A stretch of DNA of 64,000 nucleotides, taken from positions 1 to 64,000 of the forward strand of contig JAJRYE010000044.1 of NCBI GenBank assembly GCA_024275895.1, read 5' to 3'. The notes beneath the pieces were generated by a model, which worked only from the letters and a program-made list of their open reading frames with translations, ran no database searches and was not told where the DNA came from. Of this stretch, positions 57,556 to 64,000 are shown piece by piece. Each line of letters begins with the position of its first letter. Positions within the stretch are counted from its first letter, which is position 1. The translations under genes were made by a program, and so were the position numbers. The DNA comes from Alphaproteobacteria bacterium. GTDB lineage: Bacteria; Pseudomonadota; Alphaproteobacteria; Rhizobiales; BM303.

Positions 57556-58518
57556 TCATCCCCCCCGGCGCAATTCGCGCGGCAGGCCGAAGGATATATT
57601 CTCTTCCGCCGTGGTGACAATCTCAATGCGGGTTTCATAGCGTGCCTGCACCGCCTCTATCGCCTCTTGGACGAGAACTTCCGGCGCCGAGGCCCCGGCG
57701 CTCAGGCCAAGAGAGCGGATATCATCAAACTCGTCAAAAGGAATATCCTCGGCCCGCTCGATCAGCCAGGCCCTGGCGCAGCCCTCGCGCTGCGCCACTT
57801 CAACGAGCCGCCGCGAATTGGACGAGTTCGGCGCGCCCATGACAATCATGGCCTCGCAGTTTGCGGCGATTTTCTTAATCGCTTCCTGCCGGTTTGTCGT
57901 GGCGTAGCAAATATCTTCCTTGCGCGGTTCGCCCAGTGCCGGAAAGCGGCTTTTAAGCTCCGCCACTATCGAGCGGGTGTCATCCACCGACAAGGTTGTC
58001 TGGGTGATATAAGCAAGATTTTGCGGATCCCTGGGCGCAAGTTTGCGCGCATCTTCAACCGTCTCCACCAGATACACCGTGCCCGGCGGCAACTGGCCCA
58101 TGGTGCCGATCACTTCAGGGTGCCCCTCATGGCCGATCAGGATAACCTCGCGAGAAGATGCATGCTGGTTCTCCGCCTCCCGGTGCACCTTGGTCACCAG
58201 CGGGCAGGTGGCGTCGATCTGGAACATGCCGCGCGCCTTTGCCTCTTCAGGCACGGATTTGGCCACCCCGTGCGCCGAGAAAATCACCGGGCGGGTGGAA
58301 TCGGGGATCTCGTTCAGTTCCTCGACGAATATTGCCCCCTTTTCTTTAAGGGATTCGACCACATAACGGTTATGCACAATTTCATGCCGCACATAAACCG
58401 GCGCGCCAAAACGCGCGATCGTCTTCTCGACAATCCGGATCGCCCGGTCAACGCCGGCGCAAAAGCCGCGCGGCGCGGCGAGAAAAAGGGTCAGTTGCAG
58501 TTTATTGTGTTGCGTCAT
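57556..58518 (-). CDS. ispH: 4-hydroxy-3-methylbut-2-enyl diphosphate reductase
   Basis: IspH is the last step of the non-mevalonate isoprenoid pathway, producing IPP and DMAPP with an iron-sulfur cluster. The 320-residue protein has its three cluster cysteines in [12 protein letters not shown] near residue 20, TCPLVTKVH near 104 and [10 protein letters not shown] near 205. The substrate histidines are in YVRHEIVHN near 42 and GHEGHPEV near 129. It leads the ispH-thrB-rnhA operon, with six bases to thrB. Confidence 0.97.
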   Translation of the reverse strand: MTQHNKLQLTLFLAAPRGFCAGVDRAIRIVEKTIARFGAPVYVRHEIVHNRYVVESLKEKGAIFVEELNEIPDSTRPVIFSAHGVAKSVPEEAKARGMFQIDATCPLVTKVHREAENQHASSREVILIGHEGHPEVIGTMGQLPPGTVYLVETVEDARKLAPRDPQNLAYITQTTLSVDDTRSIVAELKSRFPALGEPRKEDICYATTNRQEAIKKIAANCEAMIVMGAPNSSNSRRLVEVAQREGCARAWLIERAEDIPFDEFDDIRSLGLSAGASAPEVLVQEAIEAVQARYETRIEIVTTAEENISFGLPRELRRGG

Positions 58519-58636
58519 GGGGATTGAATAATTCCGGGCAAGGCTTGCGGGGGCCTCAGCGCCCCATTATGGTGCCGCGTAATAGAAAGCGCCAGCCTGA
58601 ACTTGTCAACCGGGTAGGCTGAAACGAGGAGTTCTC

Positions 58637-59227
58637 ATGATGATTTCACGCGCCGGGGCGAAGAATTTGCAGCGCGGGGCGGGCATTGCTGCCGTGTTGC
58701 TGGTCTTTGCATTGCTTTCCGGCTGCGCTTCGGGCGGCGGCGGCCTGTTTGGCTCGCGGGATAAAAAACCGGCAAAAGTGGTCAAGAAGAATTGCCCCTC
58801 AATCGCCACCTTGTCGCAAGCCTCCGGCATCACGGTTTTTGTGCCCGGCGCCAAACAGGCGCTGGAGAATATCCGCTATGACGCCCTGATCGCCAAGGCC
58901 GCGCTTGATTGCAAGGTGACCGGCAATCAGGTAGTGGCCGAATTCGGCATGAGCGGGCGCATTTCGCTGGGGCCAAAAGGTGCGCCGGGCAAGAAAATTC
59001 TGCCCCTTTTCGCCGCACTGACCCTGAAGGACAAGGATGTGCGTAACAAGATTTTCCGCAAAACCGATGTGACCGTAAAGCCGGGCCGCCGCAATGCCGA
59101 TTTTATCGAAGTGATCAAGGATTTCACCTTCACCCTCGGGCCGGGCAAAAAGCCCACCGATTACGAGGTGCTGGTCGGGTTTGATCTGAGCCCGGCCCAA
59201 CTGCAATACAACCAGCGCAACCGCTAG
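58637..59227 (+). CDS. Lipoprotein of unknown function
   Basis: The 196-residue protein has a lipoprotein signal ending LLSGC at residue 30, a Gly-rich spacer, then a basic stretch (RDKKPAKVVKK) and a mainly beta C-terminal region. Only one further cysteine pair (NCPSI... and LDCKV) is visible and might form a disulfide. No family was recognised. GAGGAG precedes the ATG by six bases. It is divergent from ispH and 23 bases before moaB, perhaps as one unit. Confidence 0.75.
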   Translation: MMISRAGAKNLQRGAGIAAVLLVFALLSGCASGGGGLFGSRDKKPAKVVKKNCPSIATLSQASGITVFVPGAKQALENIRYDALIAKAALDCKVTGNQVVAEFGMSGRISLGPKGAPGKKILPLFAALTLKDKDVRNKIFRKTDVTVKPGRRNADFIEVIKDFTFTLGPGKKPTDYEVLVGFDLSPAQLQYNQRNR

Positions 59228-59250
59228 TCTGAATTCTCAAGGAACCCTTC

Positions 59251-59805
59251 ATGTCCAAGATCGACCCCAATGAAAAACGCCCCTTTATTCCCGTCGGCAT
59301 TGCGGTGATGACCGTCTCCGACACCAGAACTCTGGAGGACGACCGTTCCGGCGACACGCTGGTCAAACGCATCGCGGCCAGCGGTCACAAGCTGATCGAC
59401 AGGGTGATCGTCAAGGATGAGGCGGACGCCATTCAGGCCAGGGTGAGGGCATGGATCGGTCGCGATGAGATTGATGTAATCATCTCCACCGGCGGCACCG
59501 GGCTGACCGGGCGCGACATTACCCCTGAAGCCATGCGGCCGCTGTTCGAGAAGGAAATCGACGGCTTCGCCATCATGTTCCAGCGCATTTCCTATGACAA
59601 GATCGGCCTCTCCTCAATCCAGTCCCGTGCCCTTGGCGGTGTGGCCAACGGCACCTATATTTTTTCCCTGCCCGGTTCCACCGGAGCCTGCAAGGATGGC
59701 TGGGACGGCATTTTACAGCCGCAACTCGACTACCGCACTTTGCCGTGCAATTTCGTCGAGATCATGCCAAGGCTGGACGAGCACCTCAAACGCCACAAGG
59801 GCTAA
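59251..59805 (+). CDS. moaB: Molybdenum cofactor biosynthesis protein MoaB
   Basis: MoaB/MogA-type proteins adenylate or insert molybdenum at the molybdopterin stage. The 184-residue protein has AVMTVSDTRTLEDDRSGDTL near residue 18, the conserved STGGTGLTGRD near 80 and GSTGACKDGWDG near 145. No other moa genes are near. The window's molybdoenzyme content is unknown, so the recipient cannot be named. Confidence 0.93.
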   Translation: MSKIDPNEKRPFIPVGIAVMTVSDTRTLEDDRSGDTLVKRIAASGHKLIDRVIVKDEADAIQARVRAWIGRDEIDVIISTGGTGLTGRDITPEAMRPLFEKEIDGFAIMFQRISYDKIGLSSIQSRALGGVANGTYIFSLPGSTGACKDGWDGILQPQLDYRTLPCNFVEIMPRLDEHLKRHKG

Positions 59806-59839
59806 CCCTTTTACGGGGCTGATCAGTCCGGCACCCGCC

Positions 59840-59871
59840 TGTGGAAAACTCTGTGGAAAAACTGTGGAAAA
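59840..59871 (+). repeat. Three TGTGGAAAA repeats
   Basis: TGTGGAAAA occurs at 59840, 59852 and 59863, spaced 12 and 11 bases, near one helical turn. Each is one base away from the DnaA box (TGTGGATAA). They lie in the converging gap after moaB. They may be DnaA-binding or chance; no origin features such as an A+T unwinding element or dnaA/parA gene are nearby. Confidence 0.5.
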
Positions 59872-59889
59872 GTCAGGGAGTTAATGATG

Positions 59890-59928
59890 ATGAACCGTGC
59901 GAGCTCCGCATCGGCTCGCCCGGTTCAT
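59890..59928. terminator. Hairpin between converging genes
   Basis: ATGAACCGTGCGAGC (59890-59904) pairs with GCTCGCCCGGTTCAT (59914-59928) at 14 of 15 positions around a 9-nt loop. It spans the stop codon of the glycosyltransferase gene. No T run follows on either strand, so it is either a bidirectional terminator of the weak kind or an mRNA-stabilising hairpin. Confidence 0.5.
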
Positions 59929-60557
59929 TCATTATGCTCCCATGCCGGTGATGAGAGGATAAGTTTTTGCCGTCTCCATCGCCGGTAATCTTTTTCCGTG
60001 TCAATATCATTCAGGGATTCAAGAAATCTGATTTTCTGGTTTTCAAGATTTCTTGATGTATCCTCCAGCGCATAAGGGCTGGACCAGCGGATATTGCTGA
60101 ATATATTCAGGATTTTGGGAAATCTTTTCAGGCCGACCAGCCAGTAGCCGCCATCTTCCGCCGGACCAAAAACCGCATCATGACCCCCCAGCGCCCTGAA
60201 CGCCGCCTCGATATGGCGGGGGCGGATATCGGGAATATCGCTTCCGATAATCACGGCCGGACCCGGCGGCAGGGTCTCGAAAATCCGCTGCATGCGATGC
60301 CCCAGATCACCGCCGGCCTGTGAAAACCGCGCAAGGTTCTGCGGCCAGCACCTTGCCCCGAGCGCCCGGTGCGGCGTAACCGCCAGCCAGCTCTGCCAGC
60401 GCCGGTCATGAGCCAGATTGCGCAATTGCGCCGCAAGCGCATTGCGGTAAAACCCGGCGGCGGCGGCAATCCCGATGCCCTTGCCCAGCCGGGTTTTGAC
60501 ATTTCCGGCACGCGGTTCCCTGGCCATGATCACCAGATGCCTGCCCGCTGCCCTCAC
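59925..60557 (-). CDS. TIGR04282 family glycosyltransferase (arsenosugar type)
   Basis: This 210-residue protein is a DUF2064/TIGR04282 glycosyltransferase-like enzyme with the start LVIMAREPRAGNVKTRLGKG near residue 8 and the GSDIPDIRPRHIEAAF motif near 103, then AVFGPAEDGGYWLVGL near 127. TIGR04282 and TIGR04283 proteins are paired in arsenosugar gene clusters, where they modify sugar precursors. The pair is conserved here with an ATGA overlap. No arsenite methyltransferase or radical SAM partner is present in the window, so arsenic metabolism is only a family-based hint. Confidence 0.88.
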   Translation of the reverse strand: MRAAGRHLVIMAREPRAGNVKTRLGKGIGIAAAAGFYRNALAAQLRNLAHDRRWQSWLAVTPHRALGARCWPQNLARFSQAGGDLGHRMQRIFETLPPGPAVIIGSDIPDIRPRHIEAAFRALGGHDAVFGPAEDGGYWLVGLKRFPKILNIFSNIRWSSPYALEDTSRNLENQKIRFLESLNDIDTEKDYRRWRRQKLILSSPAWEHNE

Positions 60558-61243
60558 CGGTAAAACCGCGCTATCCGGGCCGGCGAAACCCGCAGGAAAT
60601 AGAGCGCCAGACAGCTTAAATTGCGCGCGATGCGGGCGGCAAAGCCCTCGCGCCGGTAGCGCTGCGCGCTGGTGGTGGCTTTTAGGGTGAGACCGGCAAG
60701 ACGTTTGCGGCCGATCCGGCGCACGAATTCCACATCCTCCATCAGGGGCAGGTCGGAATAGCCGCCGACCTGCTCATAATGCCGCCGCTCGATCAACAGA
60801 CCCTGATCGCCATAGGGCAGGGCAAAAAGCGCGCAGCGCATCTGTACCCCCGCCTCCATGATGCGGGCAAAAAAACGCGGATCATCGAGCGCAAAGCTGA
60901 AATAGGCCGCTTGCATCGGCTCTGCGCCCATCATCCGGGTTTCGATAAAACGCTGAACCTCGCCCTCCCAGCCGGGCGAGAGCTCCGTATCGGCATGCAG
61001 GAACAACAGCCACCGGCCCTGCGCCGCCTTCGCTCCGGCGGCAAGCTGCGCGCCGCGTCCTTTCGGGCTTTCAACAAACCGCGCGCCGCAGCTCTCGCTC
61101 AGCTTTCTGGTCGCGTCCACCGAGCCGCCATCGGCGATAATAACCTCTTTGACCACACCGGCCACAACTCCGGGCACAAGCGCTGCAAGGCTCCGCGGCA
61201 ATGACACGGCTGTGTTATATGTCGGGATGATGACGCTCAGCAT
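60554..61243 (-). CDS. TIGR04283 family glycosyltransferase (arsenosugar type)
   Basis: The 229-residue protein is a GT2-fold glycosyltransferase: SVIIPTYNTAVSLPRSL near residue 3, the UDP-sugar region EVIIADGGSVDATRKL near 38, the DxD in LLFLHADTEL near 78 and the YGDQGLLIERRHYEQVGGY segment near 147. It is the first gene of the pair with TIGR04282, overlapping it by four bases. The start was set at the family N-terminus; the long frame to 61636 runs antisense through the DUF2007 gene. There is no strong ribosome-binding site. Confidence 0.9.
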   Translation of the reverse strand: MLSVIIPTYNTAVSLPRSLAALVPGVVAGVVKEVIIADGGSVDATRKLSESCGARFVESPKGRGAQLAAGAKAAQGRWLLFLHADTELSPGWEGEVQRFIETRMMGAEPMQAAYFSFALDDPRFFARIMEAGVQMRCALFALPYGDQGLLIERRHYEQVGGYSDLPLMEDVEFVRRIGRKRLAGLTLKATTSAQRYRREGFAARIARNLSCLALYFLRVSPARIARFYR

Positions 61244-61301
61244 GAGCTGCACTATACTCTCCGCGTATCTCAAGATCAAAGACAGTTGGACAGGACCGGA
61301 A

Positions 61302-61517
61302 ATGAAAGAATTACTCAGAACAACGGATCCCGTGCTGATCACGGCGATCGAGGCCACCTTGAGTGCCGCCGGGATCAACTGCGCCGTGTTTGACGGCAAT
61401 ATGAGCATTCTGGAAGGTTCGGTCGGCGCCCTGCCGCGCCGGATCATGGTGGATGATAACGCGCTGGCAAGAGCAAGAACGGTTTTGCGCCAGGCCGAGA
61501 TCATCGCCGATGAGTGA
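61302..61517 (+). CDS. DUF2007 small protein
   Basis: This 71-residue protein starts MKELLRTTDPVLITAIEATL, has the ILEGSVGALPRRIMV motif near residue 37 and ends in a helix. DUF2007 proteins are small putative signal-transducing domains of unknown role that are often linked to a methyltransferase gene. CAGGA precedes the ATG. It overlaps the methyltransferase by eight bases, so the two are translationally coupled. It is divergent from the TIGR04283 gene. Confidence 0.85.
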   Translation: MKELLRTTDPVLITAIEATLSAAGINCAVFDGNMSILEGSVGALPRRIMVDDNALARARTVLRQAEIIADE

Positions 61518-62274
61518 ACCCCTTGACGGCCTGAGCGATGATGCTTTTCTGGACGGTAAAATCCGGCTTCTGCAACCTGAAAAAGGGGTAAGGGCGGGGA
61601 TTGATGCCGTGTTTCTCGCCGCCGCCATTCCCGCAAGGCCGGGCGAGAGCGTGCTTGAGGCGGGGACAGGTTCCGGCGTGGTTTCCTTATGCCTGTGCGC
61701 CCGGGTGCCAGATCTGAAGGTTACCGGCATTGAAATCCAGACTGAAGCGGCCGGGCTTGCGCGGCGCAATATCAAACGCAACGGGTTTGACGAAAACATC
61801 CATATCATTGCGGCCGATATCTGCGCCCCGGCGCAGGAGCTGTTTGCAATAGGCGTTGCGGCCGACAGCTTTGACCATGTATTCGCCAATCCGCCCTATT
61901 ACCGGAAAGGCACCGGCCGCGCCTCGCCCCTACCGGGCAAGGCCATTGCCCACGCTCATGAAACCGGTGATCTGGCGCAGTGGATACGGTTTTTGATCCG
62001 CAGTCTCAAACCCGGCGGTACCATCACTCTGGTGCACCGCCCCGAAAGCCTTGGCCGGATCCTGCCGGAGCTTGAGGGCAGGGCCGGAAATATAAAGCTC
62101 GTTCCTTTATTCCCCAAACCCGGTGCGCCGTCACACCGCCTGCTCGTTCAGGCGACAAAGGCAAACCGTGCCCCGCTGCAAATCCTGCCCGGTTTGGTCC
62201 TGCAAGATGAAACGCGAAGCTATTGCGCCGGAGCCGATGCAATCTTGCGGGCAGGGGAGGGCTATCAATTCTGA
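61510..62274 (+). CDS. tRNA1(Val) A37 N6-methyltransferase-like (TrmN6/YfiC family)
   Basis: The 254-residue protein is a Rossmann-fold SAM methyltransferase. SAM motif I is VLEAGTGSGVVSLCL near residue 47, and the catalytic NPPY reads FANPPYYRKGTG near residue 123, as in TrmN6-like tRNA adenine methyltransferases. The N-terminal lead FLDGKIRLLQPEKGVRAG is typical. It overlaps DUF2007 by eight bases. tRNA specificity is inferred from family only. Confidence 0.9.
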   Translation: MSEPLDGLSDDAFLDGKIRLLQPEKGVRAGIDAVFLAAAIPARPGESVLEAGTGSGVVSLCLCARVPDLKVTGIEIQTEAAGLARRNIKRNGFDENIHIIAADICAPAQELFAIGVAADSFDHVFANPPYYRKGTGRASPLPGKAIAHAHETGDLAQWIRFLIRSLKPGGTITLVHRPESLGRILPELEGRAGNIKLVPLFPKPGAPSHRLLVQATKANRAPLQILPGLVLQDETRSYCAGADAILRAGEGYQF

Positions 62275-62319
62275 TACCAGCCCTTGTGAGCCCGGGCTTT
62301 GCCGTTTATGTAAGAGCCC

Positions 62320-63189
62320 ATGTCCGGATCAAAACATAAAAAACCCTCTTTGTGGCGGCGCATCCTGCCCAGGCGCTGGCGAGAGCCAAAGCCGGTTGTC
62401 GGCGTCTTGCGCCTTGCCGGTGCCATCGGTGCCGTGACGCCCCTGAAACCTGGCCTGAACCTGCATGACTTAAATGAATCCATCGAGAAAGTCTTTGAAC
62501 TCAAGGCGTTGAAAGCCGTGGCGCTCCAGATCAACTCGCCCGGCGGCTCGCCGGTGCAATCGGCGCAAATTTTCCGCCGTATTCGCGAACTGGCGGAGGA
62601 AAACGAAATTCCCGTCTATGCCTTTGCCGAAGATGTCGCCGCCTCGGGCGGTTATATGCTGGCGCTGGCGGGGGATGAAATTTACGCCGATCCCAGTTCC
62701 ATCATCGGTTCCATCGGGGTGATTTCTTCCGGTTTCGGTTTTGTCAAGGCAATAGAGAAACTCGGCGTTGAGCGCCGAGTTTACACTGCGGGCGAGAAAA
62801 AGATGAGCCTTGATCCGTTTTCGCCCGAATCAAAGGATGATATCGAGCGCCTGATGGCGCTTCAGCTTGATGTGCACAAAACCTTTATCGCCATGGTGAA
62901 AGAGCGCCGCGGCGGGCGTCTGACGGATGAAGACATTTTCACCGGCGAGTTCTGGTCCGGGAAAAAGGCAAAGACCCTGGGCCTGATTGACGGTCTGGCC
63001 GATATGCATGCCTTTATGACCGGTAAATTTGGCGAGGATGTCAAAATCAAGCCCGTGGGCGGCGAGAAAAACTGGCTCAAGCGCAAGCTCGGCCTCTCTT
63101 CCCCAAACGCCCTGATGTCGCAGCACTGGGCCGAGGACTTGATCTCGGCGGCTGAAACGCGCAATCTGTGGTCAAGATACGGGCTTTAA
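62320..63189 (+). CDS. S49 family peptidase (SppA/SohB-like)
   Basis: The 289-residue protein is a signal-peptide peptidase of the S49 family. The serine nucleophile is in VAASGGYMLAL near residue 105 and the general-base lysine is in YTAGEKKMSLDPF near 150. GSIGVISSGFGF near 128 lines the substrate site. The N-terminus is basic with no clear membrane anchor, so it is a short SppA36K/SohB-like form. The small membrane peptide follows 13 bases downstream. Confidence 0.92.
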   Translation: MSGSKHKKPSLWRRILPRRWREPKPVVGVLRLAGAIGAVTPLKPGLNLHDLNESIEKVFELKALKAVALQINSPGGSPVQSAQIFRRIRELAEENEIPVYAFAEDVAASGGYMLALAGDEIYADPSSIIGSIGVISSGFGFVKAIEKLGVERRVYTAGEKKMSLDPFSPESKDDIERLMALQLDVHKTFIAMVKERRGGRLTDEDIFTGEFWSGKKAKTLGLIDGLADMHAFMTGKFGEDVKIKPVGGEKNWLKRKLGLSSPNALMSQHWAEDLISAAETRNLWSRYGL

Positions 63190-63202
63190 CAGCGGTACAC
63201 CC

Positions 63203-63382
63203 ATGGGACCCATTTTCTCTTTACTTATCATCGGCCTCGGCGGCTGGGTGCTCTACCGCTTTTTAAGCGGCGGCCCGGGGAAAAAAAACCCGCCGCGCAA
63301 ACAGGGCCCGGTTGACCCCAAAGACCTGCCCAAACTCAAAAAAGACCCCAAAACCGGCGTTTACCGCCCCGAAGATGACTGA
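63203..63382 (+). CDS. Small single-pass membrane peptide downstream of S49 peptidase
   Basis: A 59-codon ORF (MGPIFSLLIIGLGGWVLYRF...) begins 13 bases after the peptidase stop. It has one membrane helix (about residues 3-20) and a basic, proline-rich cytoplasmic tail closing KDPKTGVYRPEDD. The tail resembles small proteins I recall near peptidase and FmdB genes, but I cannot name a family. Its length is below common ORF cut-offs. A clear ribosome-binding site is not visible, so confidence rests on the helix-tail design, position and codon pattern. Confidence 0.6.
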   Translation: MGPIFSLLIIGLGGWVLYRFLSGGPGKKNPPRKQGPVDPKDLPKLKKDPKTGVYRPEDD

Positions 63383-63484
63383 GCGGGTTTGATTGCTTCC
63401 CCCCCCTTGCGCCGGTTGCACCGGGCAGGGCAGTTGTGATAAAACCCCGGGAAACATTAGCAATCACGCATACGAGGACCAGTC

Positions 63485-63718
63485 ATGCCCACCTATGATT
63501 ATGAATGCACAAACTGCGGCAAACCGCATCAGGCAAACCATTCCATGTCTGCCGACAAACCAAAATGCCCTTCATGCGGCGGCGAGCTGACGCAGGTGAT
63601 CCTTAGCGCCCCGGCGGTGAGCGGCGCCAATTTCGGCGCCGGCAGTTCCGCCAGCGCCCCGGCCTGCGAGGCCCCGTCAGGGGCAAGCTGCGCCACCGGC
63701 GCCTGCCCGTTTCAATAA
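63485..63718 (+). CDS. FmdB-type zinc ribbon protein
   Basis: The 77-residue protein starts MPTYDYECTNCGKPHQ and has a second CPSC pair near residue 34, so the four cysteines of a zinc ribbon are complete. This is the FmdB/YgiT-type regulatory zinc ribbon, often annotated as a putative regulator. The C-terminal half is Ala/Ser-rich with two further cysteines (SCATGACPF). The GAGGACC stretch before the ATG is a fair ribosome site. Confidence 0.88.
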   Translation: MPTYDYECTNCGKPHQANHSMSADKPKCPSCGGELTQVILSAPAVSGANFGAGSSASAPACEAPSGASCATGACPFQ

Positions 63719-63743
63719 GGGGAGTTCATGGCTGTCGCGGATA

Positions 63744-63813
63744 TGAATTTATCTCATTCGCGGCCATTCCTCGCTTGCTCTCGGGCCGCCGTCGCGGCCG
63801 CGGGCGCAAAACG
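63744..63813 (-). repeat. Dispersed repeat module B, copy at 63.7 kb
   Basis: Read on the minus strand it contains GCGCCCGCGGCCGCGACGG, GAGGAATGGCCGCGAATGAG and the A+T tail ATAAATTC. It matches copy 1 closely (one base substitution in the ATGAT/ATGAG position). It lies between the converging FmdB and gcvPB ends and abuts the gcvPB stop codon. Confidence 0.8.
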
Positions 63814-64000
63814 CTAAATCTTCCCCTCATAAACCAGCACCGGCTGGCGCGCGGCGCGGGTTTCGTCGAGGCGGCGGCGCGGCGCAAAGACCGGGGCGTT
63901 GGTAAAACGCCCGGTCTCGCCCGATCTGGCTGCCTTCACCAGCGCCCGCATGGTCTCGATGAACTGATCGAGGGTTTCTTTTGATTCCGATTCGGTTGGC
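63814..64000 (-). CDS. gcvPB: Glycine dehydrogenase subunit 2 (3' end only)
   Basis: The last 61 codons of gcvPB enter from the right edge. The translated end reads TESESKETLDQFIETM, then RFTNAPVFAPRRRLDE and QPVLVYEGKI before TAG at 63814-63816, which is the conserved GcvPB C-terminus. GcvPB with GcvPA forms the P-protein of the glycine cleavage system. The gene is on the minus strand, so its start lies outside the window. Confidence 0.88.
   Translation of the reverse strand, partial: PTESESKETLDQFIETMRALVKAARSGETGRFTNAPVFAPRRRLDETRAARQPVLVYEGKI

Overview
This 64 kb window is G+C-rich chromosomal DNA, very probably from a free-living, motile, respiring alphaproteobacterium. Pointers are short HisG with HisZ, a phosphotransferase-fold ThrB, a TIGR01459 HAD hydrolase, a DUF3035 lipoprotein next to lspA, an NnrU protein, a CheZ-based chemotaxis branch and a CIRCE-controlled groESL operon. 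No rRNA, tRNA, CRISPR array, prophage or intact insertion sequence was recognised. Most of the window is core metabolism. The accessory signal is a dispersed repeat family, a truncated gene at the left edge, and a few decayed or fused genes.

Layout. 0.1-7.2 kb: a truncated A+T-rich gene, pyrG, a CelD-like acyltransferase, a DUF5989 membrane peptide, NnrU, a TetR regulator, YqaA and a class III nucleotidyl cyclase. 7.2-14.2 kb: a SoxW-like thioredoxin, lutABC for lactate oxidation, and a divergent TRAP transporter (dctP-terminator-dctQM) that probably imports the substrate. 14.4-18.1 kb: a class I cytochrome c, then a PAS protein, a methyl-accepting protein and CheZ that look like an energy-taxis unit. 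18.1-22.4 kb: hisS, a DHDPS-family aldolase, hisZ and hisG, mostly joined by ATGA overlaps. 22.4-32.8 kb: a minimal sigma-54 activator, a cytochrome P460 gene broken by one in-frame stop, glutaryl-CoA dehydrogenase, a pair of M16 proteases (one active, one without the zinc motif), a DUF3035 lipoprotein, lspA and ileS. 32.8-36.1 kb: DUF4332, a DUF2267-like protein and a HerA-like ATPase lie between two direct copies of a ~215 bp repeat. 36.1-44.3 kb: a membrane-anchored octaheme cytochrome with its cytochrome b partner, a gamma-glutamylcyclotransferase, a degenerate EAL protein, an Lrp/AsnC regulator divergent from a class V aminotransferase, and an exported HD-domain protein. 44.3-51 kb: a HAD hydrolase, groESL, a SIS protein, an AhpD-like protein and a second cheY-cheZ unit. 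50.5-58.5 kb: a MaoC hydratase, ribF, a 1133-residue methylmalonyl-CoA mutase in which a MutA-like barrel is fused to a complete MutB, hemerythrin, rnhA, thrB and ispH. 58.6-64 kb: a lipoprotein, moaB, an arsenosugar-type glycosyltransferase pair, a DUF2007/methyltransferase pair, an S49 peptidase, a 59-residue membrane peptide, an FmdB zinc ribbon and the 3' end of gcvPB.

The most unusual non-coding feature is a modular palindromic repeat family in intergenic, mostly gene-3' positions at about 5.2, 14.2, 32.9, 35.8, 42.8 and 63.7 kb. Module A (about 80-86 bp) has inverted ends and an inner hairpin whose stem differs between copies but stays paired. Module B (about 70-130 bp) is G+C-rich and ends in an A+T tail. 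Other notable items are a perfect 22-bp inverted repeat after groEL, a CIRCE element with an 8-nt spacer, a CheZ with a duplicated C-terminal CheY-binding tail, and the MutA-MutB fusion. Starts were moved from the longest possible start wherever a ribosome-binding site or family alignment favoured an internal codon.
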